In this document: positions 45,165 to 53,091 of the stretch, piece by piece
Numbering within the stretch: the stretch's first letter is position 1
Layout: each line of letters starts with the position of its first letter
From: Ferruginibacter paludis
GTDB lineage: Bacteria > Bacteroidota > Bacteroidia > Chitinophagales > Chitinophagaceae
Length of the DNA stretch: 64,000 nt
Assembly (NCBI RefSeq): GCF_030409685.1
Contig: NZ_JAUFQJ010000013.1
Span: 228,322 to 292,321 of the forward strand
Direction: 5' to 3'
Translations under genes and position numbers: made by a program
Notes under the pieces: model-generated
The model's input: the letters and a program-made list of their open reading frames with translations, nothing else
What the model was told of the DNA's origin: nothing
The model's database searches: none

Positions 45165-45215
45165 GCTTGCAATATCAAGCAATGATTTGTATATTTGCTT
45201 GCAATAATTAGCAAG
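45165..45215 (+). promoter_or_regulatory. Promoter and twin operators of the XRE/Argonaute operon
   Basis: The -7 box TATATTTG (45190-45197) is flanked by two related dyads: GCTTGcaatatCAAGC (45165-45180) and GCTTGCaataattaGCAAG (45197-45215). Both start GCTTGCAATA, 32 nt apart (about three helical turns). The second overlaps the box. This is the classic layout for autorepression by the XRE protein encoded 20 nt downstream. Confidence 0.7.
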
Positions 45216-45234
45216 ATAATAAATTTACTACTAC

Positions 45235-45579
45235 ATGCAACACTATGGAGAATATATAAGAGCGCTAAGAGAAGCAAAAAATATGACCTTAAGGGAAGTG
45301 GAAAAACTTGCGGATGTTTCAAATGCATATTTAAGTCAGCTTGAATCGGGAAAAGTAAAACAACCTTCTCCGTTGACACTTCACAAACTGTCGGAAATAT
45401 ATGGAGTAAGTTACGACCTGCTTATGGAAAAGGTCGGGTATCCAACTCCAGAACGAAAGGAAAATGTAAAAAGCGAATCTGGTAAAACATCCATCGCTTA
45501 CAGAATAGGCCACATTTCAGATGATGAAGAATTAGAATTACTCAACTATTTGAAATTTATTAGAACCAGAAAAAAATGA
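45235..45579 (+). CDS. XRE-family helix-turn-helix regulator
   Basis: The 114-aa protein has an N-terminal Cro/C1-type HTH (YIRALREAKNMTLREVEKLA, VSNAYLSQLESGKVKQPSPL) followed by an acidic tail with a C-terminal DDEELELLNYLKFI helix. It is the first gene of the operon and probably represses it through the paired dyads just upstream. Its stop overlaps the next start (ATGA at 45576-45579), which couples translation of regulator and nuclease. Confidence 0.92.
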   Translation: MQHYGEYIRALREAKNMTLREVEKLADVSNAYLSQLESGKVKQPSPLTLHKLSEIYGVSYDLLMEKVGYPTPERKENVKSESGKTSIAYRIGHISDDEELELLNYLKFIRTRKK

Positions 45580-46568
45580 TTTCAGTTAGCGGTTATAAAC
45601 AGTTTAAACAGTGTGAAAGGCTTTGGTTTTACAAGAATATTGTAGCTGATAGTCGTGTGAAAAATGATTTGTTTAGAAAAGAGGTTACACTTCTTTCAAA
45701 ACTGCAATCAATTTATGCATGGAGGGGTTCAATTGTCGATGCTATATTAAGTAAATATCTGGTGCTGGCAATAAATAATAAATACCCAATAAAAAAAGAT
45801 TACTTTATTGAACAGGCTATGAGCATGTTTAATACGCAGTTAGAATACGCTGTTCTACAAAAGTATCGTGAGCCCGATGCTGTAATTACAAATAATCCGT
45901 CTTTCAATGCTTTTTTAGAATGTGAACTTGGCGATGGAGTTTCTGATGCGGAAATTAATCAAGCTAAGGATGATATAACTAATGCTCTTACAAACATTCT
46001 TGATGATAATTATTTTCTGGATTATCTGAAATCAGCAAAATACGTAATCAGTCAGCGGCCTTTAATTTATAATTTCGATCGGTTTAGTGTGAAAGCGATT
46101 CCGGATTTTATTGCATTTTTTGATAACAGTGCACCACATATTTTTGATTGGAAAGTCCATACCTATGGGACAACTTCTTATGACGAACAATTGATTGCTT
46201 ATGCAGTTGCACTTTTTAAAGTAGCTAAACTTAAGCCGCATGCAGATTTTCCTTCTGACCTTTCCAAATGGAAAATAAATGACTATAAATTAACCGAATA
46301 TCAACTACTTCATAAAGACAGAATAAAAAGGGATTATGATGTGACAGATGATAAAATTGAAGATTTTGGACAAAACATGTCTTCTGCTATAATAAGGATG
46401 CACATGGCTGGCGCTAACAAAAAGTACAGTCAATTAAAATCACAAGATTTTTCTACAACAGCACACATTGAGAATTGCCAAAAATGCCCATTTCAAAAAA
46501 TATGCAAAACAGATGATTATGAAACAGTCACTAAATACACAGTACGAGACGAATATTTTCAAAATTGA
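45576..46568 (+). CDS. Cas4/RecB-like PD-(D/E)XK nuclease of the Argonaute operon
   Basis: The 330-aa protein starts with SGYKQFKQCERLWFYKN (Cys 13), has the nuclease motif D177 ... D191-W-K193 (AIPDFIAFF, IFDWKVH) and QLIAYAVAL (QxxxY), and ends with C301-x2-C304-x5-C310. One N-terminal and three C-terminal cysteines predict an iron-sulphur cluster as in Cas4 and AddB nucleases. It overlaps the Argonaute gene by about 50 nt, so the two proteins likely act together, for instance in processing guides or degrading targeted DNA. It is not a CRISPR adaptation Cas4, as no cas genes are present. Confidence 0.88.
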   Translation: MISVSGYKQFKQCERLWFYKNIVADSRVKNDLFRKEVTLLSKLQSIYAWRGSIVDAILSKYLVLAINNKYPIKKDYFIEQAMSMFNTQLEYAVLQKYREPDAVITNNPSFNAFLECELGDGVSDAEINQAKDDITNALTNILDDNYFLDYLKSAKYVISQRPLIYNFDRFSVKAIPDFIAFFDNSAPHIFDWKVHTYGTTSYDEQLIAYAVALFKVAKLKPHADFPSDLSKWKINDYKLTEYQLLHKDRIKRDYDVTDDKIEDFGQNMSSAIIRMHMAGANKKYSQLKSQDFSTTAHIENCQKCPFQKICKTDDYETVTKYTVRDEYFQN

Positions 46569-48966
46569 AAATTGTAGTCAACTGTCGGCTGATTATTTCC
46601 TATATGAAATAATCGGATTAAAAGAGTCAAAGGCCAATGATGACGCTGATGACGATTTTGATGTCAATATTCAATACATAATAAAAAGTCTGGCGTATAC
46701 ACTTCGGCATCCAGTGACCGTGGTAACGCAGGAAAACAAACCTTACTTAGTTATACGAGCAGATGAAGAAATTATAAATAGAGTACCCGTTGAATATTCG
46801 GTAAAACATGGAGATGTTGTTTATTTTAAAAAAATTGACAATCCAATAAAACTTGATTTTACTAGTTATAATGAACAGACTAAAAAAATAATTCTAAGAT
46901 TTTTGCAATTTGACAGTCAGTCCGAACTTACAAAAAATCAAGGATTATGGCAGCCAGGTTCGGGTGATGGCTTTTTCAATGTAGTTGCATACGAACAAAC
47001 AAATCCCGTAGGTATTTACACAGGATTTTATTCAAGAGTTGTTGAGTTGCCTACTAAGGGGTTTGGGTTTGAACTAGACATCACCAAAAAGTACATATCG
47101 CTTCACTCTTTAAATCCCAGGATATCAAGAAATGAGTTTAAATCTAATAGAGTAAACAAATCTCATTATGTATATCAATATGGCACTACCAGGTACGAAA
47201 TAATACCGTCAGAACTCAGTGACTTAACAGTTTCTACCTATAAATTTACGAGGCCGATTGATGGTAAGGTAGTAACGCTTCTGCAGGATATTCAGGAAAA
47301 GTTCGGGCCTTCCATGCCACCAGAGGTAGCAAATCTGCCAGATGATGCTTCTGTATTGGTTTACCGAACAAACGACGGACAAGAAAGAGCAGCCATAGCT
47401 GCACTATGCTACAAAGTGTACGACACCGAAGATCCTATTGTCCAAAAGATACATCACAAGTCTATTATAAAACCTTTCCCAAGAAGAAGGCTTATACGGA
47501 TAATTCATAATAATTTTTTCGGAAGACTTATGTATGGCAAAATCAAATTGCAAGTAAGTATAGAACCTTTGTTGGTAGAAAAGATGAAGTTTCAAGCACC
47601 TGATTTATTATTTGGAAATGATGTGTCTTTATCAGTTCGAAAATCAGAAAACTCTCTTCATACATTTTTAGAAGACCTTGGTAAAAGACGTAAAGCTTTG
47701 TTATTTGATGAAAGCGCTGGATTTTATACAAATGCAATTTTTGAAACACAATACTTTCTAGTGCCGCAAACCATTTATAATATGTTTGGGAATGAAAAAC
47801 ATTTCCTTGGTCACTTACGTACCCAGGTAAACAAAACTCATCCTACAGATGATGGATGGAATCCAATTGTAATTACATATGACAATAGAAATAAAAGAAC
47901 TTCGGTAGCGATTGGGTTTGAGATTTTACAGAAAATGGAAGAGAAAATTAAAAAAGGTAGCGGTGGATATGCACTGATTATGCTGCCATCAGGCGTTGAA
48001 AAATCTCAACGTCAGCATGATGATTTGGCTGCACTTGTTGTGTCTGAATGCCTGGAAGAGTATAGTATCACTGCAAGTATAATGCACAGTGATTTTTTGG
48101 AAAAATGTTTCTTATATAGCGAAGCCAATGGGCAAAAGGGATACGTAATAAAAAGAGAATCGAAAGGTAAATATGATGGGTATGTAAAAGGTGTGGCAAT
48201 TAATCAGGTACTTCTTAATAATGAAAGGTGGCCTTATGTTTTGAACACTCCTCTAAATGCAGATTTGACAATTGGTATTGACGTAAAAAAGCATATTGCA
48301 GGGTTTACGTTTATTGATAAGTATTCGAAAAATATTCTAACAAAATTCGATAAGTCAAAAAATAAAGAACGTTTATCAGAAGGGCAAATTATCAAAATGC
48401 TAGTTAAATATATTGCAGTGCAGAAAAATAATAGCACAACCGTTTTAAGAACAATAGTTATTCATCGAGATGGGAAGTTGTTCCTTGTTGAACGAAATGG
48501 CATATTTAGGGCAGTTGAATTGTTAAAAGAAAAAGGCGTTCTTCCAAGCGATGTCTCAGTTAATATTGTTGAGATTCCTAAGCATTCAATACTTCAATTA
48601 CGACTTTTCGAAGTATTGAAACAATATGATATTCTTAATACTCAACAGGATAATGATTCGGTTTTAAATCCGGAGATTGGTTCTTGGGTTAAGATAAACG
48701 AACGGGAAGCTTGTCTTTGTACAACCGGAAGGGAATTTGTCCATAATGGAAGTTCAAATCCCCTGTACATTAAATTTCCTTACGGAAATATGGAAATAGA
48801 AAAAATCCTGGAAGACATTTACTATCTGTCATGCCTTGCATACACAAAGCCAGATGATTGCTCCAGATATCCTTTAACAATAAAAATAACTGACAGAAGA
48901 ATTAATATTCTTGGAAGTGATTTTGATATGGAAGCACTTGATGTTCTTAAAACTATTCACTCTTAA
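46519..48966 (+). CDS. ago: Long prokaryotic Argonaute with intact DEDD catalytic tetrad
   Basis: The 815-aa protein has a MID/PIWI C-terminal half: GGYALIMLPSG, the PIWI approach VAINQVLLNNERWPYVLN, then TIGIDV with D588, a Glu finger at about E621, IVIHRDG with D651 and YPLTIKITDRR with D792. Spacing resembles catalytically active long-A Argonautes, although the last gap (141) is larger than usual. The N-terminal half should hold N and PAZ-like domains but is too divergent to place precisely. It would cleave nucleic acids matching a bound guide. ATG 46519 was chosen; ATG 46468 would overlap the nuclease gene further. Neighbours: nuclease (overlapping) and a 121-aa protein 16 nt downstream. 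Confidence 0.93.
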   Translation: MKQSLNTQYETNIFKIENCSQLSADYFLYEIIGLKESKANDDADDDFDVNIQYIIKSLAYTLRHPVTVVTQENKPYLVIRADEEIINRVPVEYSVKHGDVVYFKKIDNPIKLDFTSYNEQTKKIILRFLQFDSQSELTKNQGLWQPGSGDGFFNVVAYEQTNPVGIYTGFYSRVVELPTKGFGFELDITKKYISLHSLNPRISRNEFKSNRVNKSHYVYQYGTTRYEIIPSELSDLTVSTYKFTRPIDGKVVTLLQDIQEKFGPSMPPEVANLPDDASVLVYRTNDGQERAAIAALCYKVYDTEDPIVQKIHHKSIIKPFPRRRLIRIIHNNFFGRLMYGKIKLQVSIEPLLVEKMKFQAPDLLFGNDVSLSVRKSENSLHTFLEDLGKRRKALLFDESAGFYTNAIFETQYFLVPQTIYNMFGNEKHFLGHLRTQVNKTHPTDDGWNPIVITYDNRNKRTSVAIGFEILQKMEEKIKKGSGGYALIMLPSGVEKSQRQHDDLAALVVSECLEEYSITASIMHSDFLEKCFLYSEANGQKGYVIKRESKGKYDGYVKGVAINQVLLNNERWPYVLNTPLNADLTIGIDVKKHIAGFTFIDKYSKNILTKFDKSKNKERLSEGQIIKMLVKYIAVQKNNSTTVLRTIVIHRDGKLFLVERNGIFRAVELLKEKGVLPSDVSVNIVEIPKHSILQLRLFEVLKQYDILNTQQDNDSVLNPEIGSWVKINEREACLCTTGREFVHNGSSNPLYIKFPYGNMEIEKILEDIYYLSCLAYTKPDDCSRYPLTIKITDRRINILGSDFDMEALDVLKTIHS

Positions 48967-48982
48967 CATTAAACTTATTATC

Positions 48983-49348
48983 ATGAGCAATATCGGAATA
49001 AATACAAGCACTTTTCGCATAACCAGTAAGTACCTAGATATACTTAATGATTTTATCGTAAAAGCTAAAATAAACCCGGAAATCACAGAAGCGAGACAGG
49101 AGCAGCTAATTGAATTTTTGTCTAAACTAACCGATGTGAATAATACTGAGCCTCAGTTTCAAATGCTATCAAGCATTATTGAACGTGAATTGAGGAATTC
49201 ACATAAGCGACCTGAAATTTTCTTTACCTCTCTAATAGAAGATATTCAGAATAAGGATACAGAAACTGTTATCCCAAAAATTGAATTAATCACAGAGGCT
49301 TTGGATGTTGAAAACAGCGAAATTTTAGCAAAAATAATTGGCGACTAA
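48983..49348 (+). CDS. Small helical protein of the Argonaute operon
   Basis: The 121-aa protein begins MSNIGINTSTFRITSKY and is largely helical and acidic (EARQEQLIEFLSKLTDVN, FQMLSSIIERELRNS). No family is recognised. ATG 48983 lies 16 nt after the Argonaute stop, and the gene ends 4 nt before the metallopeptidase start, so it belongs to the operon. It might be an adaptor between the two enzymes. Confidence 0.75.
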   Translation: MSNIGINTSTFRITSKYLDILNDFIVKAKINPEITEARQEQLIEFLSKLTDVNNTEPQFQMLSSIIERELRNSHKRPEIFFTSLIEDIQNKDTETVIPKIELITEALDVENSEILAKIIGD

Positions 49349-49352
49349 TACT

Positions 49353-50486
49353 ATGAGGAGTTATATTAATGGAGCAATAAAAGAGGCAATAGCAAAAGGA
49401 CGTGTTTTGATGTCAAAAATACCAGGAGCGAGGGAACTTGGCGTGTACTTTCCTTCATTAGCAACGATTGCAAATAGAGAGATTGATCAAATTATATCTG
49501 AGCTTGATTATTTGTATAATGATGATGACTACAATGATCCCAAAAGCATCAGGCAAAAATTTTCAAAGTTCAAGCAACTTTCGGGAAGGTTATCGGATAT
49601 TGAAAATGTGGTTATAGCCGCTATGAGCAGAAAAGCTGCCGATGACGAGTTTGTCAATAAACTTGTCTATCAGATTTGTCAGGAAATTAATTATCCTTTA
49701 CAAACCCCAGTAGCATCATGTCTTTCTCAGAAATATTATCACATCTACCCGGATTATAATCTGATCTGCATTCCCCTTTTGGAATCTGAATTTGTGCTGC
49801 ATATCCCCGACATATATCACGAATTAGGACATCCTTTATTGTACTTAGAGAATCCAAAACTGGAAGCAATGCAGAATAACTTGGGATTATTTAATGTTGA
49901 AGTAAGAAAATATTTTGACGATGAAATAAAAAGGCGTGAACTAAATAAAACAAATGTAGCAGAATTTGACGCTATTCATGTTTGGAAAGAATCTTGGCTT
50001 GAAAAATGGTCCGTTGAGCTTTTCTGCGATTTGTTCGCAACATATACTTTAGGTCCAGCCTATATCTGGTCAAACATTCACATGTGCACTAAGATGTCAT
50101 GGGAGGTTTATAAAATTCCGACATTTCAAAAGTCGTCACATCCCCCCGGTGAGGCAAGAATGAAAGCAATTTTACATGGCTTGGAATTAATAGGATTTAA
50201 AAAAGTAAAGAAGGAAATACAGGATAAATGGGAGCAGTTTAAGGTTATTGTTGATCATAAAAAGCCTTCGGGATTTCCCATTGCTGTACCCGACAAACTA
50301 TTAAAATTAGCTGCAGAATTTTGTCTGGTTGGCACAAAACAAATCGGTTGCGATATCATTACTCCTGACTCAAAAGGTAAAGTTTGCGAACTGTTGAATA
50401 ATTCTTGGAAGCAATTTTGGATTGATCCGGAAAATTTTTACGAATGGGAGAAAGCGACAGTTGCGGAGTTCAAATCAAAACTATAA
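49353..50486 (+). CDS. HExxH metallopeptidase-like protein of the Argonaute operon
   Basis: The 377-aa protein carries a zinc motif HELGH at 156-160 in LHIPDIYHELGHPLL, with a plausible third ligand at E222 in WSVELFCDLFATYTLGPAY, and a distal SSHPPGEARMKAI segment. That arrangement marks a gluzincin-type protease. It has no signal peptide, so it acts in the cytosol. ATG 49353 was chosen; a TTG at 49338 would overlap the previous gene. In Bacteroidota and phages, protease plus XRE regulator pairs (ImmA/IrrE style) cleave repressors; here it may release the operon or activate a partner. That is inference. Confidence 0.75.
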   Translation: MRSYINGAIKEAIAKGRVLMSKIPGARELGVYFPSLATIANREIDQIISELDYLYNDDDYNDPKSIRQKFSKFKQLSGRLSDIENVVIAAMSRKAADDEFVNKLVYQICQEINYPLQTPVASCLSQKYYHIYPDYNLICIPLLESEFVLHIPDIYHELGHPLLYLENPKLEAMQNNLGLFNVEVRKYFDDEIKRRELNKTNVAEFDAIHVWKESWLEKWSVELFCDLFATYTLGPAYIWSNIHMCTKMSWEVYKIPTFQKSSHPPGEARMKAILHGLELIGFKKVKKEIQDKWEQFKVIVDHKKPSGFPIAVPDKLLKLAAEFCLVGTKQIGCDIITPDSKGKVCELLNNSWKQFWIDPENFYEWEKATVAEFKSKL

Positions 50487-50548
50487 AAAATTAGGTAACT
50501 TGAGGTATGGAATAATTTTTAGCTTTTCAATTTTTTAATTTAACATTT

Positions 50549-50821
50549 ATGGATAACAATATAGAAACGGCCAAAAATAAGATTATCACCTTTTTTGATA
50601 ATTCTGAAGGAGAATATTGGAAAACCCTTGATGAAATATCATCACAAACAAAAACTGATTTAAGTGTTGTTGTGAATGTAATTACTAATTCAGGGGAGTT
50701 TGTACGCTCGTCTTATAGGAAAAAGGCAGGTGAACCTCTATTTACTTCAAGAAAGCTTTTTAGAAGTAAAGCACCGATGATGGATAAGATAATTGGAACA
50801 TTTAAAAACCGAATAGATTAA
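50549..50821 (+). CDS. Small winged-helix-like protein
   Basis: The 90-aa protein reads KNKIITFFDNSEGEYWKTLD, EISSQTKTDLSVVVNVITNS, then a basic C-terminus. This is the rhythm of a small winged helix-turn-helix domain, but the family is not recognised. It lies 62 nt after the metallopeptidase and 2 nt before a membrane protein, with which it is probably co-translated. Confidence 0.6.
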   Translation: MDNNIETAKNKIITFFDNSEGEYWKTLDEISSQTKTDLSVVVNVITNSGEFVRSSYRKKAGEPLFTSRKLFRSKAPMMDKIIGTFKNRID

Positions 50822-50823
50822 AT

Positions 50824-51132
50824 ATGTCAATACCAGAACCAGTTTTTATCTCCGGGTTAGGAGGCGCTGCAGTACAGATTCTTTATCTAATTGATGGTAT
50901 GAATGCTCCAAAGGATAGACGTCCTGATTTTAAATCATTTTTGTATTACTTGGCTATAATTTTCAATATAGCACTCAGTGTAATTCTAGGATATGTTTAT
51001 TTTGACGACACACAGAAATTGAACAAGATTGTATATTTCCATATTGGTCTATCGGCGCCTTTAATTTTACGTACTTTAGCAACAACTCTTCCCGAAGTAA
51101 TAAGAGCTTCGACTACCAACGAAGAAAAATAA
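50824..51132 (+). CDS. Small membrane protein
   Basis: The 102-aa protein has two to three hydrophobic segments (FISGLGGAAVQILYLI, YLAIIFNIALSVILGYVY, IGLSAPLILRTLA) and a short polar tail. It begins 2 nt after the winged-helix-like gene. Nothing identifies its family. A small membrane protein at the end of a defence operon could be a membrane effector, but there is no direct evidence. Confidence 0.6.
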   Translation: MSIPEPVFISGLGGAAVQILYLIDGMNAPKDRRPDFKSFLYYLAIIFNIALSVILGYVYFDDTQKLNKIVYFHIGLSAPLILRTLATTLPEVIRASTTNEEK

Positions 51133-51150
51133 ATAAAGATTATTCAATAA

Positions 51151-51396
51151 GTGCCATTATCAAAAATAGAGCAAGTAGGGGGTAGTGATATCTTATATCA
51201 TCTTAGCCAGAATGGAATAGCACCTCCCCGAATAGTTGGCGCTGGTGTTAACATTCAAAATGTTTCAAGCAATTATTCTAGTCACATACCTGAGCAAGCC
51301 TTACATATCGCAGATTACCCGGGTACCAATTCAATTATCGGGCTTAAAGTTGGCTTCTTTGAATTAATGGCCTGGATGAATAAACTTTTACAATAA
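51151..51396 (+). CDS. Small hypothetical protein
   Basis: The 81-aa frame starts with GTG and reads SDILYHLSQNGIAPPRIVGA, GVNIQNVSS, HIADYPGTNSIIGLKV. No family is recognised. It follows the small membrane protein by 18 nt on the same strand. Composition suggests a real protein, but the start is uncertain. Confidence 0.45.
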   Translation: MPLSKIEQVGGSDILYHLSQNGIAPPRIVGAGVNIQNVSSNYSSHIPEQALHIADYPGTNSIIGLKVGFFELMAWMNKLLQ

Positions 51397-51398
51397 AA

Positions 51399-51540
51399 AT
51401 GCTCACTTCAGAATTAAGAAGCGAAATCGACAAATTTGCGATACCTTCTGGACCTGTGGCCTATCCATTCCACTGACTGTTGTAGATCAACTTATCAGCT
51501 ATTTATTAAGCGGCTTAGTGAAGAACAGCAGCGGATGTAA
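51399..51540 (+). pseudogene. Remnant of a second hsdM N-terminus
   Basis: The sequence reads MLTSELRSEIDK, then shifts frame to QICDTFWTCGLSIPLTVVDQ and LISYLL, then back to LFIKRLSEEQQRM before a stop. This corresponds to the N-terminal helical domain of a type I methyltransferase of the DUF1738/HsdM kind (family pattern IWDTFWTGGISNPLTVIEQ, LLFIKRLD). It differs from the hsdM at 21085. Two frameshifts and a total loss of the rest show it is dead. It marks the right edge of the accessory region. Confidence 0.7.
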
Positions 51541-51644
51541 AAGCAATCTCAATTATTGGGAACTTCAATAGAAAAAGCAGTCTACACTAAAAATCAAACA
51601 GAAATATCCATTATCTCCGATACAGGCAAACGCACAGCTTCCGG

Positions 51645-51821
51645 TTAAGCATTTATACAATCTTTCAACAGGTAAATCTGTCCACTATCAAAAATGCTGT
51701 TCAGGAATTGCAGTTGTCCCTCTGAATGCTGATGATAATGTTCATAGTTTTGAATCCAGTCTTCGAATATTTCGCGTAACCCACTTTCTATGTCTGATTT
51801 ATACTGAAAGTAATTATTCAT
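51645..51821 (-). CDS. Small 58-aa hypothetical protein
   Basis: The minus-strand frame from ATG 51821 encodes 58 residues (MNNYFQYKSDIESGLREIFE, DWIQNYEHYHQHSEGQLQFL) ending KDCINA and a stop at 51645. The composition is protein-like and helical, but no family is known. It stands alone between the hsdM remnant and the redox operon. Confidence 0.4.
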   Translation of the reverse strand: MNNYFQYKSDIESGLREIFEDWIQNYEHYHQHSEGQLQFLNSIFDSGQIYLLKDCINA

Positions 51822-52238
51822 AAATTAAAAACGCAATTTCGCATAAAGCTTTCGTAGTAATGAATTCAACTAATTGTAAGTATACCGAAAGGTCGGTAGT
51901 CCATGTACCTGATATAAGTTCAAACACTTATGCCCGTTAGTAAACAAAAATTTATTTTCAAATTAGTGTATTTGGCAAAAAATTAAGTGTACATTTAATT
52001 ATTAGCAAATGAAGACTCATATTACTCTTGCTTGATGATGAGGAATTTTAAATCTGATATCGAAAAAAACTACGTTCATTTCATTCATACCCAATGTAAT
52101 TCAAATCTACAGGCTTCCCTGATCACCTCTGCAAATCACCGGTAAAATATAAAATTTACTTCTGTCGTACAGTTATCACCTGGTTGTAAAATTGCCGCCT
52201 GATAATGGAAAATTCAGAGTATTCGAAATCCGAATTAC
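51822..52238. other. Intergenic region before the redox operon
   Basis: About 420 bases between the 58-aa gene and the DUF362 gene contain an isolated TetR-type operator (listed separately) and presumably the promoter for the eight-gene operon. No clear gene was seen. A weak -7-like TGTATTTG lies around 51967. Confidence 0.45.
51883..51898. promoter_or_regulatory. TetR-family-like operator palindrome
   Basis: TACCGAAAGGTCGGTA has perfect half-sites TACCGA/TCGGTA around a 4-nt centre, the typical TetR/AcrR operator pattern. No TetR gene is in the window. Confidence 0.5.
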
Positions 52239-53069
52239 ATGGAGCAACGTTCTGTAAGAAACATTTCAATTCAGACAAATCAGCCCACTATTGTCTGTAT
52301 AAAATCCGGTGCTGATAAAACTGCCGCGATGCTTGAACTGATCGTTGCTGCTGATTTGATCAGATCAATTGAACAAGAATGGAAAGTTTCTGGCAAAACC
52401 AAAGAGTCATTTTTAGTCGTTATCAAGCCTGCATTTGGCATTGATAAGCATGCAACGGATTGCCTAGTCGATGCGGAATTGCTGAGCCTATGCGCCGGCC
52501 AAATCAAACAAGCCGGGTTTTCTAATACAATTGTCACTCAAGCCAGGGCCAATAAGAATACAGCCGAAGTCGAATTTGATTTCGGCAGTTTCCTAGGAAA
52601 ATATCTTGTAGAGAAATCCTGGTATGACGCCGACTTCAGAATTTCCTTTGCCAAAAACCAAACAGATTCCAGGAATTTTTATACTGGTTGCATCAGTACA
52701 GTCGGCTCTGACCGTGGTTGGAAAAGAATTCATTCTAATGGCAAAAAAGCGAGGCAGCCTGAATTTGCGGTACTGTTTGCCGATAGGCTGAAAGTTCATT
52801 TTGGGTTTGTTGATGCTTGGATCAGTTTTGATGGCAATTCCGGAAGCAGGCAAAAGCAGACGCAAACTTTGATGGCATCATCCAATATTCTTGCACTAGA
52901 TTGGGTCATGGGCGAAAAAATGAATTTGAATCCGGGATTCAACCCGGTCATGCAAGAAGCAATGCACCGGTGGGGTGTGACTAAGATAGTCCGCCAGGGA
53001 AATATGACGCCCTGGGAAAATTGGGAAAATCCATCCATCCTTTCTGTTACCCTGAAAAACCTGTTTTGA
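52239..53069 (+). CDS. DUF362-like protein
   Basis: The 276-aa protein matches the DUF362 pattern: SFLVVIKPAFGIDKHATDCL, LCAGQIKQAGFSNTIVTQAR, then RISFAKNQTDSRNFYTG, VHFGFVDAWISFDGN and SSNILALDWVMGEKMNLNPG. DUF362 proteins are often linked to iron-sulphur or redox functions, but this one lacks a ferredoxin CxxC cluster. It opens the operon with the next gene 22 nt on. Its exact role is unknown. Confidence 0.75.
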   Translation: MEQRSVRNISIQTNQPTIVCIKSGADKTAAMLELIVAADLIRSIEQEWKVSGKTKESFLVVIKPAFGIDKHATDCLVDAELLSLCAGQIKQAGFSNTIVTQARANKNTAEVEFDFGSFLGKYLVEKSWYDADFRISFAKNQTDSRNFYTGCISTVGSDRGWKRIHSNGKKARQPEFAVLFADRLKVHFGFVDAWISFDGNSGSRQKQTQTLMASSNILALDWVMGEKMNLNPGFNPVMQEAMHRWGVTKIVRQGNMTPWENWENPSILSVTLKNLF

Positions 53070-53091
53070 ATAATTCATTAAATGCTTAAAC

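Noticed and set aside
45576..46568. Cas4 as part of a CRISPR-Cas system
   Set aside because: No repeats, cas1/cas2 or effector genes are present; the gene overlaps Argonaute and is better read as its partner.
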